Shown: in pieces, positions 24,016 through 35,289 of the stretch
Layout of the letters: every line of letters begins with the position of its first letter
Position numbering within the stretch: position 1 is the first letter of the stretch
NCBI GenBank assembly: GCA_018894105.1
Contig: CM032128.1
Location: 20,627,001 to 20,691,000 of the forward strand
Length of the DNA: 64,000 nt
DNA from: Jacaranda mimosifolia
Lineage: Eukaryota; Streptophyta; Magnoliopsida; Lamiales; Bignoniaceae
Direction: 5' to 3'
Notes under the pieces: model-generated
The model's input: the letters and a program-made list of their open reading frames with translations, nothing else
Databases searched by the model: none
Told to the model about the DNA's origin: nothing
Translations under genes and position numbers: made by a program

Positions 24016-25626
24016 TTCCTCAAGGGGGGAGACCACCCAATTGCCCTGCAGGTTGGCATGAATGTGAATTATGTGTGCAATTAAATTTCATTTGGAATCT
24101 TCGTTTCATCTTATGAAATGTCATCCAAATAAATTGTAATGCCACACCAAATGAACCTTTCATTTGAATTTTTCTTCCAAAATTAATTCTCCATTTTAAT
24201 TAAATTAAACTCCTTTACTTTAATCAATCACCTTGACTTAATTCTTTAAATCAATTAGCTAAACTCCTTTATCTAGTAATTGCTAACTTAACCCCTTAAG
24301 TTAACTTGACCAATTGATAATCATATGATACCAAATAATTAACTCCTTAATTATTGGTCTTAATTTCACTCCTTAAATTAATTAGATCAATTTAACAATT
24401 AAATTGATCAAGCCATAAATTGAGCACAACATTTGTGTCAACCGGTCACCTCCAAATTCAGTAATGTGAGAATATTTCTAACTCTTAGAAAATTCCCCTT
24501 CATCGCCTAGGATATTCAATTTGCTTTTGTGTGTGACCTGTTAGGTTCTACCATTCATTGGACATGGGCTCACAACTCTTTGTGACTTTGGAATATCAAA
24601 TATTCACTTTAGTTTAAACTCCTTTAAACTAATCAACTCAATTAAATTAATCTCAATTAATTGAATAGTACCCAATCTCCATGGTTGATGTGCAACCTTA
24701 AGATTATAGACCCCAACTAGTTGGCCGAAATGAATGCTTTTGGAGAACCATTCTAGCTCTACGCGTCATACAAATACGGTCCTTCCGTCTCTTATCTCCC
24801 AAAAGAGGCCTATGGCAAGATATTTGTGGACTCCCTAATAACCTCGATACTATGTTTTTATTCTCAATGTTCGATTCCCTTTATAACCTCATCTTTGGAA
24901 AACTCCTTTTCTAAATTGTCATACTACCTTGCGCAAGGATTTCATGGAATCGATCATTATAGAATACATAGGAGATGTACTCGCCCTTCACAACAACGAG
25001 GAGTCGAATCCCATCTTAGATCTCATAAACTTGCACGTCTAAGTAGCTCATACCCAATCTCCACCCAAACGAGCCATTACGTGGCAAGGGAAGAGTCAAA
25101 GCATGATGACCTAAACATAAGGTTACAATGGACCCTTAGGTCAAATGACTAATTATATGCACTAGGGTAAGCTGGAGAACTTGCTACTACCAACTTGCCA
25201 CTACAGCTATCTAGTGAATTCTCTGGGCGGGTCTTCAGTGCTTTGTTCTCTAACAAGTACCCACCAACATACACCCATATCTTATATGGCATTGCTCATG
25301 AAACGGAGCAACATCCAACTCCTTGGATTAATGTATCGTCAGTACAAGTCTATCCGAATATTAGATTCTCTTGGTCTCATAAGATCCTATGACTTGGAAG
25401 CATTTAAGATCACGATTGTGTAAGATCTGTTTCATGTTCAACACCTAATGCGTGATCAAGTCTCATAGTCTTGTGTGATCTAAGGGCTTCAACCAAATGC
25501 TAGTGAAGTAAATATGTGCATAAGATGAAGATGGCTATTTAAAGAGTATCATTCAATTAAGATTGTATCACAAGTGAAATAGTTTACAATGCCAATCTAA
25601 TTGGCTTGTAGGATGCTATTCCAACA

Positions 25627-26169
25627 GTTCAGTCTTTAATGACTGTTTGAGGTTACTATAAGAGTTATGCATTCTCTAAAGTATCCTAGATATAGTTTGC
25701 GAGGTCATTTATGAACTTATGAAGATAGAGGGAGGAATGTGTGAGAGGTGCTTTAGGAGGAGCGTCATAGAGAGACGTCGTCTATAGGAATCATTCAAGC
25801 CCCTCAACCTTTCACTTTGCAACTTTTGGCACAACGAACCTCCCAAACTCACCAGAAAATGTATATATAGAGTGGTCTTTTGTTTGTAAATAGCTTGATC
25901 TTTTGATGCTAGTTAGTGTAAGTGACTTTTCTATCGATGTTTGCATAGTGAACACGGCGTAGAGTCTCACTATGAAGTAGGTGAGGTGGCTTTCAGCATT
26001 TGTTGTATGAGAGGTGTGGTTAGCAAGCATGATCAAAGGAAGTTAGAGTCTTTTTCTTTTTTTAGCTGGCTAATGTAGTTGCTATCATTGTTCGAGTAAG
26101 TGTTTGTTTATTTTGTGATCAAGAGAGTATTATCCTATTGAGTGACTACTACCTTTGCATACTTGTACT
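25627..26169. other. Spacer between copia A and hAT MITE
   Basis: No recognisable gene, repeat or element end. Confidence 0.4.
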
Positions 26170-26432
26170 TAGGGGTGTAAATGAGATTAGATAATTTGCG
26201 AACTGTTTGAGCTTGGCTCAATGAAAGCTTGTATTCACCTTGATCTTTTTCAGCCCAAGCCGAGCTAAGTCCAAGCTTGTTAGTCAAACGAGCCTAGCCA
26301 AGTCGAGCTCAATCTCAATAGTATTCGGCTAGGAAAAGCTCGTGAGTCTGAATGAGTTTTTTTATTTTATATATAGACACACATATATAGTTATAATCGA
26401 AGCCCATATAATTACATCTATAAAGATAAGTA

Positions 26433-26507
<75 letters not shown>

Positions 26508-26848
26508 TCATTTTTTTTACTGTTGGGAAAATATATAACAAAATTGTTTAAAAAAATTATAATTATAGATCTTATTTTGAACCTAAATGAGCTCAAGCTA
26601 ATCCAAACATATATGAGCTCGAGTTCATCTGAGCTTATATGAATCAAGCCTTTTGCTTTCCCATAACGAGCCTTATCAAGTCAAGCTCAATAAGGCTCGT
26701 TGAGCCTTCGTCAATCCTAATGAATCGAGCTTGAGCTTGACTATTTAGCCTCAACTAAGTTTGAGCTTGAGCTCAAGCTCGCGAATAATAGACAAGTCGA
26801 GCTTAAGCTTACTTTATTCAGGCTCAACTCGGCTCATTTACACCCCTA
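26170..26848. mobile_element. hAT-type MITE
   Basis: Ends TAGGGGTGTAAATGAG and CTCATTTACACCCCTA are perfect inverted repeats. The flanking octamers (CTTGTACT and CTGATGCT) agree at only 5 of 8 bases, so the duplication is decayed. The body is rich in GAGCTTGAGCT / AGCTCGAGCTC phrases in both orientations and contains a long TAA microsatellite. No coding capacity. Confidence 0.8.
26434..26507. repeat. (TAA)n microsatellite
   Basis: About 24 near-perfect trinucleotide units inside the MITE. The minus-strand frame across it gives an artefactual poly-leucine run. Confidence 0.95.
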
Positions 26849-28139
26849 CTGATGCTAGAAGAATTAAGTAATGAGGGCATAAGGATGCTATCATCAAATA
26901 TTAGGGATAGGAAAGGTGAATTATTAGCATCAATAGGAGGCACTAGATATGGGCACCTGCAACACTATGGAGGGGTTTGGGTGCCATAGAGCACCAAGAT
27001 TGAATGCCAATGGGGGGAACAAGCACCAAGGTGGGACACCTACTAAGCACCCGTGAGGTATCCAACACTAGGGCACCCAACTGGGGTGCTCACAAAGTGC
27101 CCACTGTTGGGGCGTTTGTTTTTTTCGTGTATTATTTGCTATCGACTTTTCTGATAATGCAACGCCTTCAATGGTCATTCCAAAATTTAGATAATTTTAA
27201 GTGACAAGTACCATATGTACTTTAGCGTGTTCACAAAGTTGGAGTGACTGTGAATGTAGCTTGTGATGAAGCTATCTTAAGGTGGCGTAGAGCCCTCCTT
27301 AGCATCTGTGTGTATTCACTTTATGTAAAGCAGAGTCCTCTGAGGGAGAAAGGTTAATTCTATGCTCTAGGTGAGCATTAGCTAAGTGTCAAGATGAAAA
27401 TGAGCATAGTTATGGGTCTTTTAGAAGGCTTTACAATAAGTGCCCGATGACGTGTAGAGTTGCCAAACTTAGATATTTTCCTTTGAATATTTATTAAGTG
27501 TTGAGATATTGTCACCCTCCTCTTCATAAGGATTTGAGCAGGCTTCCTTTGCTCAATGATACATGTGTCTTCCAAGTGTTTCTTAGCGAATATTGCCAAA
27601 GTGGTTGCCATGTACTCTCATGGGGAGTTGATAGCGGGCTTTTTTAGAGGGTGCCTTATACTTCCGAAGGGAGCCAATAGTAAGCTTTCTTATAAGGTGC
27701 CACATACTTTTGATGGGAGCCGATAGTGGGTTTTTCTAAAGAGTGACTACCATGTACCTCTCTGGGGGTCGAGAGTGGGATTACGTCGATTACCACGTAC
27801 CTTGGGGGGCCTTCACAGTAGGTTTATGCCTAGTGAGTTTCATGTATTCTTTGTACTCCCCAAAGAGCCTTGTAATAGGCTTATGTCTAAAAGAGGCTCT
27901 CTAAATGCTCTTTATAAGTGCTGCAAAGTTCAAAGCCACAGGAGATATGTAGCAATATGGGGAGTATGAATGGTTGTGTATTAATTCAAGTAGAAGTCAA
28001 AATGAAAAAAAGTGCATTGATAAATAAAGTTTATAGCAGATAAACAAACTCAAAAGTTATGTTGTCGGGAAAGCAAATATTGCTTAAGTGGCACTACGAT
28101 ATAGTGAATTCAGGTGATATGAACGGTGGTTGATAATCC
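26849..28139. other. Unassigned, probable downstream part of the Gypsy element
   Basis: This stretch follows the Gypsy integrase C-terminus on the minus strand, where a 3' untranslated region and LTR would be expected. I could not define an LTR. It contains the tandem repeats at 27619-27900. Confidence 0.35.
27619..27900. repeat. Degenerate ~48 bp tandem repeats
   Basis: About six units of the form GGGAGCCGATAGTGGG plus a CT-rich stretch and a TGCCACATAC-like end, beginning near 27619, 27666, 27713, 27766, 27807 and 27855. Units are diverged and differ in length. Confidence 0.6.
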
Positions 28140-28663
28140 TTTAGGTGTAGAACTTTCATAAGTTGGAAACGTTCCAAATCTTGGGGACTTCTCTGCCCTT
28201 TGTCATTTGAAGCCTATGCTCTTAGGTTAACAATCTCAATCACCTTATATAAGCTTTCCCATTTGGCATCCAGTTTCCTAATAGTTCTTGATGCTTCTGT
28301 CTTCTTCATTACCAAATCATCGACTTGGAAAATTACTGGGCATACACTGACATTCTAAGTTTTTACCATCCTTACTTTGTATCTTTCAATGCAAATGTGT
28401 GCCGCTTTTCTCTTTTTGGGCAGTAGATTAAGGTTAGTCTTTAGCTCCTTTGAATTTGTGGTGGTGTTATAATTTATGACTCACCAATTGACTTCTCCTA
28501 TATTTCTATTGGAGTAGCTATTTCTATCCCTACACTAGGTTGAAAAGAGAATCATCACTGGACGTTCACGGGGTAATTCTATACGTCCACAACACTAAAC
28601 GAAGTTCGTCTAACCATGGTCTTTTTACTTCTCCAAGGCGTACTTTCAGGTGTTGCAAGATAG
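28140..28663 (-). pseudogene. Ty3/Gypsy integrase, downstream half
   Basis: On the minus strand, about 28663-28560 carries RLGEVKRPWLDELRLVLWTY, the conserved catalytic-core end of Gypsy integrases, followed by RITP and a stop. About 28350-28150 carries DDLVMKKTEASRTIRKLDAK and WESLYKVIEIVNL, the C-terminal DNA-binding part. Stops and frameshifts occur. The upstream half lies at 35290 and beyond, separated by the MULE insertion. Family role: integration of retrotransposon cDNA. Confidence 0.85.
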
Positions 28664-28990
28664 CTTATTAATAGGGAAAATGTATTTGCCCCCTTGAAAA
28701 ATGCATTTTGGTGGTTTACCCCTAGTGAAAAAAGGGGCAAAAAACCTACTCGTGTTATTTTTATGAATTGTCCCGCCACCTTGAGGTTGTAGGTGATGTT
28801 CACGCGTGCTATTGTGCAAATAGGATATTGTTTTTCCTGACTTTTATCAATTAAAATTACATTTTTATCCCTTCATCATATTTTCCCTTTTTTTTTTGGT
28901 TTTTTCCACTTTTCCCATTTCATTCCTTTAATTTCCGTCGTCTTCTTCATTCCTTCTTTATCCCTCCATCAAAGCCTAAAAATCTGCAGA

Positions 28991-29421
28991 ATGTCCTCAT
29001 CTAATTCAAGAGTGAAGATAAAAGTAAAGAAGGATAGAAGCAAATCAGCCTTGACTTGAGGTATGGGAAAACTCCATAATGTGGATGCAATACACGAGCC
29101 GAAATTCGAGCGGTGGAGTTTGAGATGAAGCCTTCAAAGGGGAAGTTTTACTACTCTTGTTCGAAGCACCAATGTAGCTTCTTTCATTGGTGTAATCTGC
29201 AGCAAGCTATGTAAGCAACAATTGGCCTTCCAATAAGCCCACCAGTGATAGTGGACACAAGTGCAGTAATGGAAGAAAGAAATGTTCCTGACATTAATGA
29301 AGTTGTGTCAAGGGTGTCTACACACATGGTGTCTAAGATACCTAAAAATTATATTCATTTTTCTAGGGTTGTATGTGGTGTTTTGTTAACAATGTTAATT
29401 TTCAACATCTTCATGAAGTAG
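28991..29421 (+). pseudogene. MULE-borne zf-GRF/membrane protein, broken
   Basis: A start at 28991 (MSSSNSRVKIKVKKDRSKSA) is stopped at 29057. The main frame then runs from 29080 to the TAG at 29419. It reads CGCNTRAEIRAVEF, KFYYSCSKHQCSFFHWCNL (the GRF zinc finger with all four Cys), a stop at about 29212, an acidic linker (VMEERNVPDINEVVSRVS) and a hydrophobic end (VVCGVLLTMLIFNIFMK). Layout therefore matches the Harbinger zf-GRF protein at 11221-11664: finger, linker, one membrane segment. It starts about 300 bp inside the left terminus and points toward the transposase gene, the position mudrB holds in MuDR. One frameshift and two stops make it non-functional here. Confidence 0.75.
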
Positions 29422-29595
29422 TTTGTCTATTTCAATGAATTTCTAGTAAGTTTAATGTACTTTCAATATAATATTATGTTTCTGTTAATATGGAACTTTG
29501 AATTTCTTTATTCTAGTAAGAATTTATTGATTTGCTTGTACGGATGGTTATTGTTGAAAAAATCAACATCCCACATAATGGAGGATGTATTCTTT

Positions 29596-29870
29596 GCGTT
29601 ATATAACATAAGGGGGTTGAACACTTCTTTTTAAAAATACAAGGGGGTTAAGCACTTCTTTTAAAAAACAGAAGGTGGTGAAAGGCTTATATTTTTGTAG
29701 GAAACTGCAAAAATGGGTCCATTCCACAAAAACAATCCCTAACCAACATAAAAGCAATCCAAAGGTAGACAAAAAACAATCCACAACCAACCAAAAAACA
29801 ATCCAAAACCAATCAAAAACCAACCAATAAGCAATCCATAACCAAGCAAAACCAAGGAACTAAACAACTA
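29596..29870. repeat. TIR-like motifs and AACCAA-rich tract in MULE
   Basis: AAGGGGGTT-type motifs at about 29608, 29641 and 29670 precede an A/C-rich run of CAATCCA and AACCAACC phrases (29735-29870). The same succession occurs in the short relative at 51546-51990. Confidence 0.6.
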
Positions 29871-32800
29871 TGAAATATAACTATAATAACATTTACACAT
29901 TCTCAAAAATAACATTGCCAACATAAAGTTGTCATAAGCAAACTTCATACATTAGGAGTTCCACTTCCCTAAAACCTTCCAAAAAGATCCAACAAATTCA
30001 TCTTCAATACTAAATGTTCCAGAATACTGCAAGTATCAACGTTGAAGAATACTACAGCTTCAATACTACATTTGGCTTCAAAAAAATTCAAGAAATTACA
30101 ACTTTACATCTCCTAATTCTTTTTTCTCCTTTGCAATGCCCTTGCCCTAAGGCCCTCTAATACATCAGGTGCAGTTGCTTTCCTTTTTCTCTGCACACTT
30201 CTAACTTTGGATCTAAAACCTATTGTTGCACTTGTTGGAGTAGAAGCAGCTGGATTTGACCTATTGGGACCTGATGCACTAGGAGTTGGAACTGATGCAC
30301 TTGGAGCTGCTCCTGATGTAGTTGTTCTCAAATGTGGCCCTGATCTATTTGAGTTTCTTCTGCTGGGTTGTCTGCCAAGCAATGCTTCATTCCTAAAGCC
30401 TTGGTATGTTCCTCCACCTCTAAAAGTTGACTATTTGTATAGTTTTTAAATATAAAAGTTAGTAAATTACTAGCAATTCATACTATATGAAAAATAAATA
30501 AGAATTACTTACCCTTGTTGTTCTTGGTTGAGGAACAAAGGTAGGAGGAGGCTGAACATTAGTTAGAAAAGCTTGACTGGCATGAGGGGTACTTGAACCT
30601 TTAGTGTTCTTCTCTGCTGGAAGGTCCCTCTGTAAAGAGAATTAGAACATTAAAAATGAAGGAAAGAAATTAAAATAGTAATAAACTGAACATGTATATA
30701 ATGACATACCTTATATAGTTTAGAATTAGGATGCACAGAATTCTTGCAAGTAACTTTGTTATGGCCTATTTGCAAGCATCTCTTATCGATATGAGTCAAG
30801 CTTTTTCTTGTCAAACTGCTCCTCTGCACCTTAGCTGGTCATCTCCTCCTCAACTATTTAGGTCTTCCCATTTTCTTTTTCAAAGATGGGGGCCTCAATG
30901 GCTCAAAAGACGTATTGATGTAATGCTTCTAGCCAGGAATACCATGGATCCTGAATTGATAAACTTTTTTTATACAACTCCATACTGTAATAAGCATTGA
31001 CATGATCCTCAATCTTGCCTCGCTTCTCAAAAATGGCAGCATATGCATGACAACATGGGTATCCATTCAATTGGAACATACCACATGTGCAAGTGTGATT
31101 AGCCAAGTTAACAACATACTTATCAATAAAGTTGTCCACTTCAAATTCATCCTCTCCACACCATCTTGTCCACCAATTCTTAGCTAGTTTGTGTTGCTTG
31201 TTGATCTTTTTCAAGATGGTAGGACAAATTGAGGTAGCATATTTTTCAATGCCCTCCCTTTTACACTGGATTCTTGTCATAAGTCTAGTTCTCACCCATT
31301 CAAACATCGTGATGATTGGCTTATCTCTAGCCTCAAGAATGTAATTATTGAAAGACTCGCACAAATTATTCACCAAAATATCAGACTTACAATAAGTTTG
31401 AAAATGAGATCTACTCCAGTGCTGGGGAGGATGTTTCTCAACCACTCAGCAGTAGTTTCTTTCTCTTGATCCAACTTAAGGTCAGCTTTCTCAATATCCT
31501 TGTGCAGTCTTCAAAATCTATCTTGTTTGCTGTAGAGGCAACCTTCTAGAATAGTTGTTTAGGCTCTTGTCCTTTGAATTTTTTCTTAAAATTTTCATAC
31601 ACATGTCTGATGCAAAACCTGTGCTCACTTCCAGAGACCAAGTCTTTTAAGGCCTCCATTAGACCCTTCTGCCTCTCAAATATAAACACCCATTTGGACT
31701 CCCCAAGACCCCTAATATCATCTAAAAGTTCTTGAACAAACTAAGTCCATGTCTCTCTATTCTCCATAAAGACCAATGCTATGGCAATATTGTCATTGCA
31801 ATCTCTACCAACAGCCACTAGAAGTTGTCCCTCAAAAGCAGTCTTCAAAAAGCATCCATCAAGGCCTATAATAGGCCTACAACTAGCTAAAAATCCCTTC
31901 TTCATGGCATCAAGACTGAAATACATTCTCTCAAACACAGGGGGATCATTTCCATCAACCTTTCTAAGGATAATTTTGCTGCCAGGATTCTTATGCCTAA
32001 CAGTTTCACAATAATCCCACAAACTTCCATATTACATTCCATCTTTCCTCGTTATGTTTGCCAAAGCCTTTTTCTTTGAAGTAATTATTTTCCATTTGTT
32101 GACTTGAAGACCTATTTTTCTGTTAATAACAGCTTGCAATTTCTCTATTGGAATTGGTGGATTACCTCTAATTATGTTCTTCAACCTTTTAGCTAAAGTA
32201 ACCACTCTTAGCTAGTTTGTTTTCATACTTTCTTGTGCACATATGGTCCCCTTTAATAGTTTTTATTTGAAAGGCTTTGTCCCCCATTATTGGTGAAGCA
32301 TGAATCCTCCATGTGCATTGTTCATGGGCACACCTTGCAATGACTTTGGCATTCTCATTTTTCATGAACTCCAACTGAAATCCTTCCCTAATACCGTAGT
32401 GTCTGAGCCCTCTCTGAAGACTTAAGCACTTGGGAATTTTGTACCTACAACCATTTGGATGTTCTTCAAATCCTCACATTCTCTATAAGAATAATGCTTA
32501 GGTGCATCACCATCTAAACCAGACAAGCTAATCAACTCATCTTCATCTCCAGCCTCACTGTACCATTCTTCTTCACCCACATTCTTGGCCTCTGCAGCTT
32601 TCTTCCTTCTAGTTTGATCATCATATGCATCTCTTAGAATCCTTTTCAACTTATCAATTAAGTCTCTTTTGTTGTGCCTTCTCTCAGTCAATATGCCATC
32701 ATCAGTAGACCCTTCAACATCTTCTAAAGCACAGCTTGGTGTGTCTGAATAATCACTCTTACCGGACTCATCATCTGCTTCATTAGGTTGTATATAATCA

Positions 32801-33220
32801 TCATCAGTTGATGCATTATCATCTTGCCCAATTTCACTCATTAGCCTTTTTCCTTTGTCCTGTACGGCATCCTTATTAAATGTTAGCTAACTGTGTTGTA
32901 CATTATCATCTTGCCATGACAAGTTAAGGTCTGTTTCTATCCTCTCTAAACCCAAGTCTACTAATGATGGTGCTCCCTCTTGTGTTGATGGATTCTCAAC
33001 ATGAACGGCTGTTGGTTCCTTTTCAACTGTCTCCTCACATAATGGCTCACAAGCTGCTTGCCTTGTTTTCTTAGTGATTGCCTCCAAAAGTTGCCTTCAA
33101 TGATCAAGTGCTGCCTCAACCATAGATTCATTTGATTCCTCAACTTGCACAATTGATGGTTGCTCAACTTGTATAGCTAGTGGCTCATTTGCTTCCTCAT
33201 TGCCCTATTTTAAGTGACAT

Positions 33221-33321
33221 AAGGGGGTAAATTACTCAAACATAAAATGCAAGGGATAAATAACTCAAACATAAAATATAATGGGATAAATCACTCAAAC
33301 ATAAAATACAAGGGGGGTAAA
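33221..33321. repeat. 30 bp tandem repeat inside the transposase gene
   Basis: Three and a half units of AAGGGRTAAATNACTCAAAC plus ATAAAATNC begin at 33221, 33251, 33280 and 33310. The unit resembles the AAGGCGGTAAA and ATGGTGGTAAAA motifs of the right terminal repeat. It interrupts the coding frames and may be intronic. Confidence 0.75.
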
Positions 33322-33359
33322 CCAATGTTTAGTAAAAATACAAGTTGTTTAAAAGTACC

Positions 33360-33780
33360 TCATGTGCATGATCAATTACTGTCTCAACAGCTGCCCCAAC
33401 ACCTTCATTTACTGCCCCAACTCCTTCATCTACTACCCCAAGAACTAAACCACATTCTTGCCCAATGGCTACCTCAACTGCTAGCTCAGAAGTTGCCTCT
33501 TCTACTACATGCTCATTAGTGAAATCATGTGCTTGTTGTTGCTGCACCTCAAATGCTATCCCAAATCCTTCATTTACTGCCCCAGAACCTGACCCATATT
33601 CTTGCCCAATGCCTGCCTCAATTGCTGGCTTATGTGATGCCTCTTCTACTACAGCCTCATTAGTGAACTCATGTGCTTGTTGTTCTATACCTCAGAAGCT
33701 GCCCCAAATCCTTCATTGCATGCCTCAACTGCTGCCTCTTATGCTATATGATCATCTACTAGCTCTTGTGCTCCATGCCC
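33360..33780 (-). repeat. Coding tandem repeat, Val/Glu/Ala-rich linker
   Basis: A ~170 bp unit (CTTGCCCAATGSCTRCCTCA, then TTGCCTCTTCTACTAC, ATGTGCTTGTTGTT and CAAATCCTTCATTTAC segments) is repeated about two and a half times. It gives an acidic, probably disordered stretch between the transposase N-terminal and DNA-binding domains. Confidence 0.6.
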
Positions 33781-35289
33781 ATTAGTTTCTACAGACTCAT
33801 GTACTTCTTCTACCTCAGGTACTTGTACATTTGTTGCATGCTCATGTTCTTCTACAGTCTCATGTGCTTGTTCATTCCCTACCTGCTCATCTACCAGCTT
33901 ATATGTAGGTTCTTCTACTGGTACATATGGAACTATCATGCCCTCATCAGGTGCCACAAATCCTAGAGTGTCTATCACAACCATTGGAGGGGACACATTC
34001 TCTACATAGATCACAACAAGTATGTTTACACGTTCATAATATGAAACCATGTCTACAATTTCCACGGTTGCGTTCAAACTAATATTCCTTAATCCTATGT
34101 GCAGTGGAAGACCAGGCACACAATAGTAAAAGAGGCAACTACAACTCTCACTTCTAGGGATACTTGTAAGCATGCCATACAATTCTTCCATCCCAATGAA
34201 ATCCAAGTCAACTCTGCTAAATACATGTTTCTCTCATCCCTTGTATTCAACTTTGCTCTCTATGTATACAAACGCCCCCCACCCACATGTGGACCTCATG
34301 CAACATTGTATCTACATTTACAGAAAATAACTCAGCAGTAATTAACATACTAATTCACCTAATACATCAACAAATAATCAGCAAATAACTCATAAAAAAT
34401 TAAGCATAAAATTCACAAACAACTACATGAGCAAACACATCAGCAACTAATTCATGGAAAAGAAAATAAATAAATAAAGTCAGCAAAATTTCATCTCATA
34501 AGGAAAAAATTCACCAAAAAAAAAATTAAAAAAATGGGCCCCAAATATTGTTCGAGTTTTTGTCCCCGAATGTTGGGTATTACTTCTTTCCTCTCATGAG
34601 AGACCACCAACCTCCCACCAAAAAATATTAATATTAGACATACACCCCACATACACACCACATGGATGACAAAAGCGAACAAAAGTAAATTTTTACCTAA
34701 ACCCGAGAAGAATCTCACAGACACTTGCTAGATATATTTACAACCATTCCATACACTCAGTTGTTGCTTCAAATAAAGAATAAATAAATATTAAGTCAAC
34801 ACATTATTCATAGTTTTAGGTGTTCCAAACACATACCTTATCCAACTCCCCGTGTAAAGCTTATTTGACAACTGCCCCTCTCCATCCAAAATCGTTGCCC
34901 ACCTCGGTCTCTCTTCCGTTCAAAAGCTTTATAAATCCCTTCTTCGGTGATTGGGAATTCCTTTTCTCGCTTGTATTTTAACTTATGCTCTAAGGATTGT
35001 AGAAAAACTTCAAATCTGTCGAAGAACTAAGGTTCATGGAATCATTTTCAAATTTGAGTTTTACAGACTGGGAAATTTGAGTTACGAATTGGAGAGACGA
35101 GGGGCTCTTATTTATTTGAGGATATTTTTTGTCTACCCATCTCAAAATTGAACAGAAGTACATGGGAAGAAACAGTGATCCAATTTTTATAAACATAAAG
35201 GGGCATTTCACCCCTTTTTTTCACAAGGCGGTAAATCGATCATTTAGTATAATACATGGTGGTAAAATACTATTCACTCCTTATTAATA

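Larger units (their letters stand above)
17759..25626 (-). mobile_element. Copia A 5' LTR, split by a CACTA element
   Basis: On the minus strand the LTR begins TGTTGGAATAGCATCC at 25626 and ends GGTGTTACA at 17759, a TG...CA structure. After removal of the CACTA insertion it is about 2.28 kb, similar to the copia C LTRs at 40032-42222 (2191 bp) and 44505-46648 (2144 bp). The bases just outside (25627-25631, GTTCA) would be one target duplication, but the partner lies off the window. A promoter hairpin is at 23989-24015. Confidence 0.88.
30113..34299 (-). pseudogene. MULE transposase (mudrA type), decayed
   Basis: Minus strand, N to C. A PB1-like start opens at 34299 (WGAFVYIESKVEYKG, one in-frame TGA, then 34206-33940). 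An acidic repetitive region lies at 33740-32422. The Mutator DNA-binding domain is at about 32460-32200 (KNENAKVIARCAHEQCTWRI). The DDE core is at 32022-31560 (PIIGLDGCFLK, LLVAVGRDCNDN, WVFIFERQKGLMEAL), where the usual SDRQKG aspartate is glutamate. The SWIM zinc finger is at about 31090-31020 (CTCGMFQLNGYPCCHA). A basic Ser/Pro tail ends at 30113 (RKRKATAPDVLEGLRARALQ). Introns may explain some breaks, but stops at several points suggest inactivity. Family function: excision and insertion with 9-11 bp duplications. Confidence 0.88.
28674..35279 (-). mobile_element. Mutator-like element (MULE) inserted in the Gypsy integrase
   Basis: Flanked by identical 10-bp duplications CTTATTAATA (28664-28673 and 35280-35289). 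Left end GGGAAAATGTATTTGCCCCC and inverted right end GAGTGAATAGTATTTTACCACC-like share about 70 bases of imperfect similarity (GTATTT, GATTTACC, TGTGAAAAAA and GGGG blocks). It holds a mudrA-type transposase (minus) and a convergent zf-GRF ORF (plus). Removing it with one duplication places the two Gypsy integrase halves in register. A deletion derivative of the same family is at 51012-52393. Confidence 0.92.

Noticed and set aside
26315..26647. 110-residue frame with a poly-leucine run
   Set aside because: It is produced by the TAA microsatellite inside a MITE.
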